NCBI GenBank assembly: GCA_031422495.1
Contig: JANPLX010000224.1
Location: 1-27,156, forward strand
Length of the DNA stretch: 27,156 nt
Direction: 5' to 3'
From: Aalborgiella sp031422495
Lineage (GTDB): Bacteria; Pseudomonadota; Gammaproteobacteria; Burkholderiales; Burkholderiaceae_C
Positions 23,262-27,156 of the stretch are shown here, piece by piece. How positions within the stretch are numbered: position 1 is the first letter of the stretch; the number at the start of each line of letters is the position of its first letter. Position numbers and translations under genes: made by a program. The notes beneath the pieces were generated by a model. That model was not told where the DNA came from. It worked only from the letters and a program-made list of their open reading frames with translations, and did no database searches.

Positions 23262-24362
23262 ATGACCATATTCCAACGTTTTTATACAGCATGGGTGTGC
23301 TCGGGTGTCGCACTCGTCGCGGCTTGCAATCCGGTTCCTCTGTCCGTCGTAGCGGCAGACTTCAGTATCAACGACGTGAAAGGCACCAACACGACGACGA
23401 CTGGCACGAGCACAACGACGACAGGCACGACTGCAACGACTTCGACGACCGCGTCGACTGCTACTAGCACTACAAGCGCAAGTAGTGCGCAAAGTGTCAC
23501 GATTGATCTGACGAGCAAAGAAACCTGCTCTACCCTGACCAGCCTGGTTGCCAAGGTGGCGCTGGACGAAGGGGTAAAGATCAGCCCCGACCCAGCTGTG
23601 GCGCGCGACTACACCAGCCCGGTCACCTTCACGGTCACAGAAGCTTATGGCGGCAAAGTGACTTACAGCGTCACGGTTAAAGGCAAAGCCTGCGCGACAA
23701 CGACTGCTACGACAACGCCAAACGTGTCCGGTACTAGCCCACTCACCTGCACAGTAGCCCCGATTGGTAGCACGGGCTACAGCTTGGTTTTCAAAGCCTG
23801 CGACACCGGTTTTGCCAACAACACGGTGATGTATTACGACAAAACCGAGTGCGTGCGAGACAACAAAACGGGGCTTATTTGGGAAGGTAAAACGACGTCT
23901 GGCTTGCGATCTGTAGACAACGAATACAACAATCTAGACAGCACAAGCCTGCTTCAAATTGCTGCAAACACGGTTCCATCAACAACAGCTACGCCAGCGC
24001 GCAGCCCCACACAAGCTGAAATCGACGCGCCCGACAATGCCATCGGCTATAAAAACAATGTGAATGCGCTCAATTTGTGCGGCTTTAAAGATTGGCGCAT
24101 GCCGACCCTAGTCGAGCTGCAAACCCTGCGTTTGCCAGGCACCAGCACGCAAATTGACTTGACCTGGTTTTCCAATACCAACTTCAACGGCTACTACACC
24201 ACATCCACACAGTTTGGCACGCAAGCAGAGCGCGCATCAGTCGTCCAGTTTGGAGCAGGTACAGTGGATAACTGGCTGCGTGACGGCACGGTGTGGCACC
24301 CCACATTAGGTGCGCTGCCTTTCCGCGAAAATTCTGTGCGGCTGGTACGTTCAGCGTTTTAA
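23262..24362 (+). CDS. Predicted lipoprotein with DUF1566/Lcl-type C-terminal domain, paralogue 2
   Basis: 366 residues. The signal peptide ends in the lipobox LVAAC (about residue 22). A Thr/Ser-rich low-complexity linker follows (residues about 45-80, encoded by ACGACGACT-like triplet repeats). Next is a region (about 84-148) with the look of a beta-sandwich (VTFTVTEAYGGKVTYSVTVKG), then the DUF1566 domain (about 200-366). That domain shares TECVRDNKTGLIWEGKTTSGLR and NVNALNLCGFKDWRMPTLVEL with the lipoprotein at 21031. A cell-envelope protein with a modular exposed region is likely; the ligand is unknown. It diverges from metK. No terminator was recognised before the next gene. Confidence 0.85.
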   Translation: MTIFQRFYTAWVCSGVALVAACNPVPLSVVAADFSINDVKGTNTTTTGTSTTTTGTTATTSTTASTATSTTSASSAQSVTIDLTSKETCSTLTSLVAKVALDEGVKISPDPAVARDYTSPVTFTVTEAYGGKVTYSVTVKGKACATTTATTTPNVSGTSPLTCTVAPIGSTGYSLVFKACDTGFANNTVMYYDKTECVRDNKTGLIWEGKTTSGLRSVDNEYNNLDSTSLLQIAANTVPSTTATPARSPTQAEIDAPDNAIGYKNNVNALNLCGFKDWRMPTLVELQTLRLPGTSTQIDLTWFSNTNFNGYYTTSTQFGTQAERASVVQFGAGTVDNWLRDGTVWHPTLGALPFRENSVRLVRSAF

Positions 24363-24465
24363 GCTCTGACTTTCAGTTAAAAAACAAAATAACTTAGGCG
24401 ATACTCTGTCTTTATTGGTTTTGATTTAAAAATCTTTATACCGTTTTAGCGAGTCGCGTTTGGGT

Positions 24466-25359
24466 ATGTTTTTTCTTTTCAAGTTATTCAGTTTTTTACC
24501 ACTCTGGCTGGCGCACGGTATCGGCGCAGCGCTGGGTTGGGTCGTCTTCGCGCTATCGGCCACGTACAGAGGGCGGTTTCTAGCTAACAGCAGGTTGGCG
24601 GGTTACACGTTTGCAGAGGTGAAAGGCGCAGTTGCCAGCAGTGGCAGGTTGATCGCGGAACTGCCTAAATTGTGGATGAGCACAGCTGGCAAATCAAAAG
24701 GCAAAGCCGAAGCACCGTTTACATGGCAAGGCGTAAAGCACATTGAAGCCGCTTACGCTACGGGCAAAGGTGTGATTTTTTTGACGCCACATTTGGGCAG
24801 CTTTGAGATGATTGGCCAAGCGTGGGGGCAAGATTTTGGACCCAAATTTGGGGCATTCACTGTATTGTTTAGACCCGCACGCAAGGCATGGTTGGCAGAA
24901 TTGGTCGCCAATTCGCGGAATCGCCCAGGCCTTGCCACCGTACCGACCAATTTGTCTGGCGTGCGGCAAATGATCAAAGCGCTGCGCAAAGGCGAAGCTG
25001 TGGGCTTGCTGCCCGACCAAGTGCCGCCCGACGGTATGGGGCTGTGGACCCCGTTTTTTGGCAAAAACGCGTACACCATGACCTTGGCGGCGCGGCTGTC
25101 TGCGCAAACAGGTGCAACTGTATTGGTTGGTTTCGGTGAACGCTTGCCGTGGGGCCAGGGTTATAACTTGCAAATTTTCCCATTAAAACAAACACTTAGC
25201 GACAATCTAGAAACCGCTGTTCAGCAAATGAATGGCGAGATGGAAGCGCTGATTCGCAGTTGCCCGACGCAGTTTTTGTGGGGCTATGGGCGGTATAAAG
25301 AACCAAGAAAAGAGCCGAGAAAAGAAACGGAGAAAGTGTCATTGGAAACACAGTCATGA
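24466..25359 (+). CDS. LpxL/LpxM-type lipid A acyltransferase (HX4E variant)
   Basis: 297 residues from the ATG at 24466; a TTG two codons upstream is possible. An N-terminal membrane segment (FFLFKLFSFLPLWLAHGIGAALGWVVFAL) is followed by the acyltransferase motif TPHLGSFEM, giving His109 and Glu114 of the HX4(D/E) catalytic dyad. KGEAVGLLPDQVPPDGMG and the C-terminal TQFLWGYGRYK are family signatures. Members transfer secondary acyl chains to lipid A precursors at the inner membrane. Whether this is the laurate or myristate step cannot be read. It overlaps the following paralogous gene by 4 bases (ATGA), so both products are made together. Confidence 0.9.
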   Translation: MFFLFKLFSFLPLWLAHGIGAALGWVVFALSATYRGRFLANSRLAGYTFAEVKGAVASSGRLIAELPKLWMSTAGKSKGKAEAPFTWQGVKHIEAAYATGKGVIFLTPHLGSFEMIGQAWGQDFGPKFGAFTVLFRPARKAWLAELVANSRNRPGLATVPTNLSGVRQMIKALRKGEAVGLLPDQVPPDGMGLWTPFFGKNAYTMTLAARLSAQTGATVLVGFGERLPWGQGYNLQIFPLKQTLSDNLETAVQQMNGEMEALIRSCPTQFLWGYGRYKEPRKEPRKETEKVSLETQS

Positions 25360-26255
25360 GCGAGCTAGGCTCAAAACTAGGCGCTTACTTGGCGATTGGC
25401 TTTATGCGGCTTTTGGCGATTTTGCCCTTAAGCTGGGTTCGTGGGCTGGGTTGGTTACTGGGAAGTTTGTTGTTTTACGTGATTCGGTCGCGCCGACGCG
25501 TTGCCGAGATCAATTTATCGCTATGTTTTCCAGAGCACTCTAGGCAACAAATACGACGGCTAGCGCGTCAAAACTTCGTCTATTTCATGCAAGCGCTGTT
25601 GGACAGAGGTTGGCTGTGGCACGGCAGTGCGGCAGTGACTTTGCGCCGTTTGAAGCTGACTGGCGCGATTGAGCAACTGCAAAACGACGAGCCCGTGGTA
25701 CTTTTCGTGCCGCATTTTGTGGGGTTGGACGCTGGTAATACCGCGTTTACCCAGCAAATACCGCGCAAACTGATCACGATTTACACCAACCAAGCCAATA
25801 AAACGATGGACGCCTGGATATTGCAGCGCCGCGCCCGTTTCGGTAATGTCCGCTTGTTTGGTCGCATCGCTGGGGTGAAAGAGATTGTCGCCGCCTTGCG
25901 CTCTGGTGAAATGCTGGGCATCTTGCCTGATATGGGTTTTGGCCCTGAAGAATCAATTGTTGTGCCGTTTTATGGCATCCCGACCTATACTGTGCCATCG
26001 CTGCATCGGTTTACGCGGCTAGGTAAATCAAAAGGATCGGCTAAATTAGTGCCCGTATTGAATCGGATGACAAAATATGGTTATGAAGTTAACATATTAC
26101 CCGCTTGGGAAAATTTCCCCACGGATAATATGCAAGCAGATACAGCACGGATGAATAAAGAATTAGAAACTTATATTGCGACCATGCCGGCGCAGTATTT
26201 TTGGGTGCATAAAAGGTTTAAAAATCGTCCAGCGGGTGAACAATCAGTTTATTAG
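25356..26255 (+). CDS. LpxL-type lipid A acyltransferase (HX4D variant)
   Basis: 299 residues. An N-terminal membrane segment (about 15-43) is followed by NLSLCFPEHSRQQIRRLARQ, which is characteristic of LpxL-like enzymes. The catalytic dyad His120 and Asp125 lies in VPHFVGLDAG. SGEMLGILPDMGFGPEESIVVPFYG and MPAQYFWVHKRFKNRP complete the signature. It overlaps the upstream acyltransferase gene by ATGA. Two consecutive enzymes of this family would supply the two late acylation steps of lipid A; which acts first is not determinable. Confidence 0.93.
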   Translation: MSELGSKLGAYLAIGFMRLLAILPLSWVRGLGWLLGSLLFYVIRSRRRVAEINLSLCFPEHSRQQIRRLARQNFVYFMQALLDRGWLWHGSAAVTLRRLKLTGAIEQLQNDEPVVLFVPHFVGLDAGNTAFTQQIPRKLITIYTNQANKTMDAWILQRRARFGNVRLFGRIAGVKEIVAALRSGEMLGILPDMGFGPEESIVVPFYGIPTYTVPSLHRFTRLGKSKGSAKLVPVLNRMTKYGYEVNILPAWENFPTDNMQADTARMNKELETYIATMPAQYFWVHKRFKNRPAGEQSVY

Positions 26256-26304
26256 CTTATTTTAGATTATTTAGAGTATTTAAGATAATTTAACGGGTAA
26301 AAAT

Positions 26305-26355
26305 GGCTGTAGCCGGCGTATTTATTGATTAAATAGCTATTTTATTTATAGCAAT
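26305..26355 (-). repeat. Interspersed palindromic repeat, copy between the acyltransferase and DUF1499 genes
   Basis: GGCTGT, AGCCGGCGTATTTAT (26311-26325), a 10-base spacer, then GCTATTTTATTTATAGCAAT (26336-26355), the reverse orientation of the 12920 copy with identical spacing. It occupies almost half of the 156-base gap upstream of the DUF1499 start. Confidence 0.9.
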
Positions 26356-26411
26356 ATGGATGTATATTTATGTCATTTAAGTATATTTTTAAAAGTTTAA
26401 GGAGAATGTTT

Positions 26412-26891
26412 ATGTTCATAATTTATACAATCATTATTTTGGTTGTCGTATTATTGCTGGCAGCACAATTCGGATTACTCTCAGGCAAACAGCCTAATAA
26501 TATTGGTGTGAACAATGAACGCTTAAAACCTCCGTCAAAAACCCGCAATAGCGTTAGCAGCCAAGCGCATTTACATACAGACAATGCGCAAATGCAATAT
26601 GCGAGTATTGAGCCACTGCCTTTTAAAAATAACAGTGCCGCTGCGTCTATGCAGTCGCTATTGGCTGTATTAAAAAGTATGCCAGGTGTGACGATTGTGG
26701 ATGCCAAGCCAGATTACATCTACGCGCATTCACAAACCAAATGGTTGAAGTTTGTCGACGATGTGGAGTTTTGGGTGAATCCCGCCAAAGGCGTGATCGA
26801 AGCTCGTAGTGCCAGCCGCTTAGGGCGCGAAGATTTTGGTGTCAACAGAAAGCGGATAGATGCTATTCGTGCCGCATATATGGCTCATTAG
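26412..26891 (+). CDS. DUF1499 family membrane-anchored protein
   Basis: 159 residues from the ATG at 26412, chosen because AAGGAGA lies 7 bases upstream; earlier in-frame ATGs (26370, 26406) have no properly spaced site. A hydrophobic N-terminal helix (about 1-22) is followed by PNNIGVNNERLKPPSKTRNSV, IEPLPF, DYIYAHSQT, KFVDDVEFWV and RSASRLGREDFGVNRKRID, which together are the DUF1499 signature. The soluble part probably faces the periplasm. The function of the family is unknown to me. It has its own terminator at 26905. Confidence 0.92.
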   Translation: MFIIYTIIILVVVLLLAAQFGLLSGKQPNNIGVNNERLKPPSKTRNSVSSQAHLHTDNAQMQYASIEPLPFKNNSAAASMQSLLAVLKSMPGVTIVDAKPDYIYAHSQTKWLKFVDDVEFWVNPAKGVIEARSASRLGREDFGVNRKRIDAIRAAYMAH

Positions 26892-26904
26892 GTTCAAATT
26901 AGGC

Positions 26905-26930
26905 AAAGTAGTCATCATCGGCTACTTTTT
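26905..26930 (+). terminator. Intrinsic terminator after the DUF1499 gene
   Basis: AAAGTAG (26905-26911) pairs with CTACTTT (26922-26928), with a 10-base loop and five T from 26926. Located 14 bases after the stop codon. Confidence 0.7.
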
Positions 26931-26940
26931 AGATAAAAAT

Positions 26941-26991
26941 GATTATAGCCGGCGTATTTATTGCCTCTATGGCTATTAAAAATATAGCAAA
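26941..26991 (-). repeat. Interspersed palindromic repeat, copy after the DUF1499 gene
   Basis: GATTAT, AGCCGGCGTATTTAT (26947-26961), the spacer TGCCTCTATG, then GCTATTAAAAATATAGCAAA (26972-26991). Spacing is identical to the other copies. It lies between convergent genes, directly after the DUF1499 terminator. Confidence 0.9.
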
Positions 26992-27030
26992 CCTAGTTAA
27001 ACCTAGTTAAACTTAGTTAAACTTAGTTAA
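26991..27030. repeat. Four tandem copies of a decamer AC(C/T)TAGTTAA
   Basis: ACCTAGTTAA twice and ACTTAGTTAA twice, without interruption, starting at the last base of the interspersed repeat and running over the stop codon of the minus-strand hydrolase gene. Each unit carries a TTAA step. Looks like recent slippage expansion. Confidence 0.9.
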
Positions 27031-27156
27031 GATAAGAACGCTTTTAAATACCCAGCCACCAGCTGCGGCTGCTCATGAATAATCCAATGCGTGGCATCCT
27101 CAACGGGTATCAAGGTCAGATTTTTAATGTACGCATCTAAGCCGTCAATCAACTCT
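27027..27156 (-). CDS. Alpha/beta hydrolase family protein, C-terminal end only
   Basis: 42 codons are visible before the window edge. They read ELIDGLDAYIKNLTLIPVEDATHWIIHEQ followed by QLVAGYLKAFLS and a stop. The ATHW segment, with His preceding a helix that ends in PQLV, is the usual position of the catalytic His in alpha/beta hydrolases of the epoxide hydrolase / haloalkane dehalogenase type. The nucleophile and acid lie outside the window. The stop codon falls within the tandem decamer array. Confidence 0.75.
   Translation of the reverse strand, partial: ELIDGLDAYIKNLTLIPVEDATHWIIHEQPQLVAGYLKAFLS

Noticed and set aside
23380..23500. ACGACGACT-like triplet-rich stretch as a possible microsatellite or CRISPR-like repeat
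   Set aside because: It is in frame and encodes the Thr/Ser-rich linker of a lipoprotein; units are irregular with no spacers.

Overview
The window looks like a chromosomal segment of a betaproteobacterium of the order Burkholderiales, probably close to Comamonadaceae. This is inferred from the type II secretion (T2SS) gene order with a detached, divergent gspC, a LiuR-type MerR regulator with its operator, a TRAP transporter and gene content generally; no rRNA or tRNA is present to confirm it. Intergenic DNA is AT-rich while coding DNA is moderate in GC.

Region 1 (1-12.9 kb) is a complete T2SS locus. On the minus strand an operon-like run reads gspG-H-I-J-K-L-M-N-D-E-F. Most junctions overlap by 1-4 bases, so translation is probably coupled. 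It is followed by an enoyl-CoA hydratase/isomerase-family gene and a truncated endonuclease/exonuclease/phosphatase-family gene at the window edge. gspC is transcribed divergently from the gspG promoter region. Together these genes encode the inner-membrane platform (C, F, L, M), ATPase (E), pseudopilus (G, H, I, J, K), secretin (D) and accessory GspN.

Region 2 (13-18.5 kb) holds a phosphoribosyltransferase-like protein, an MBL-fold hydrolase divergent from a MerR/LiuR-type regulator with a near-perfect 22-bp palindromic operator between them, and a three-gene TRAP transporter (dctP-dctQ-dctM) on the minus strand. A hairpin-forming repeat lies between the binding-protein gene and the membrane genes.

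Region 3 (18.5-24.4 kb) is the most unusual. It has two tandem paralogous secreted proteins with near-identical signal peptides, a shared beta-rich domain and a variable Cys-rich C-terminus ending CCRIPGR. Each is preceded by the same 16-bp palindrome. Next come a 195-bp duplicate of the 3' end of metK, a DUF1566-like lipoprotein, a frameshifted metK, and a second DUF1566-like lipoprotein. Three near-identical terminator hairpins punctuate the block, which points to repeated duplication or recombination at the metK 3' end.

Region 4 (24.4 kb-end) carries two overlapping LpxL/LpxM-type lipid A acyltransferase genes, a DUF1499 membrane protein and the 3' end of an alpha/beta hydrolase gene.

Scattered through the window are five clear copies of a roughly 51-bp interspersed palindromic repeat with fixed internal spacing. 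One copy lies in frame inside gspL, and a sixth, degenerate copy appears to encode part of the GspD signal peptide. No CRISPR array, IS transposase, integrase or phage gene was seen.
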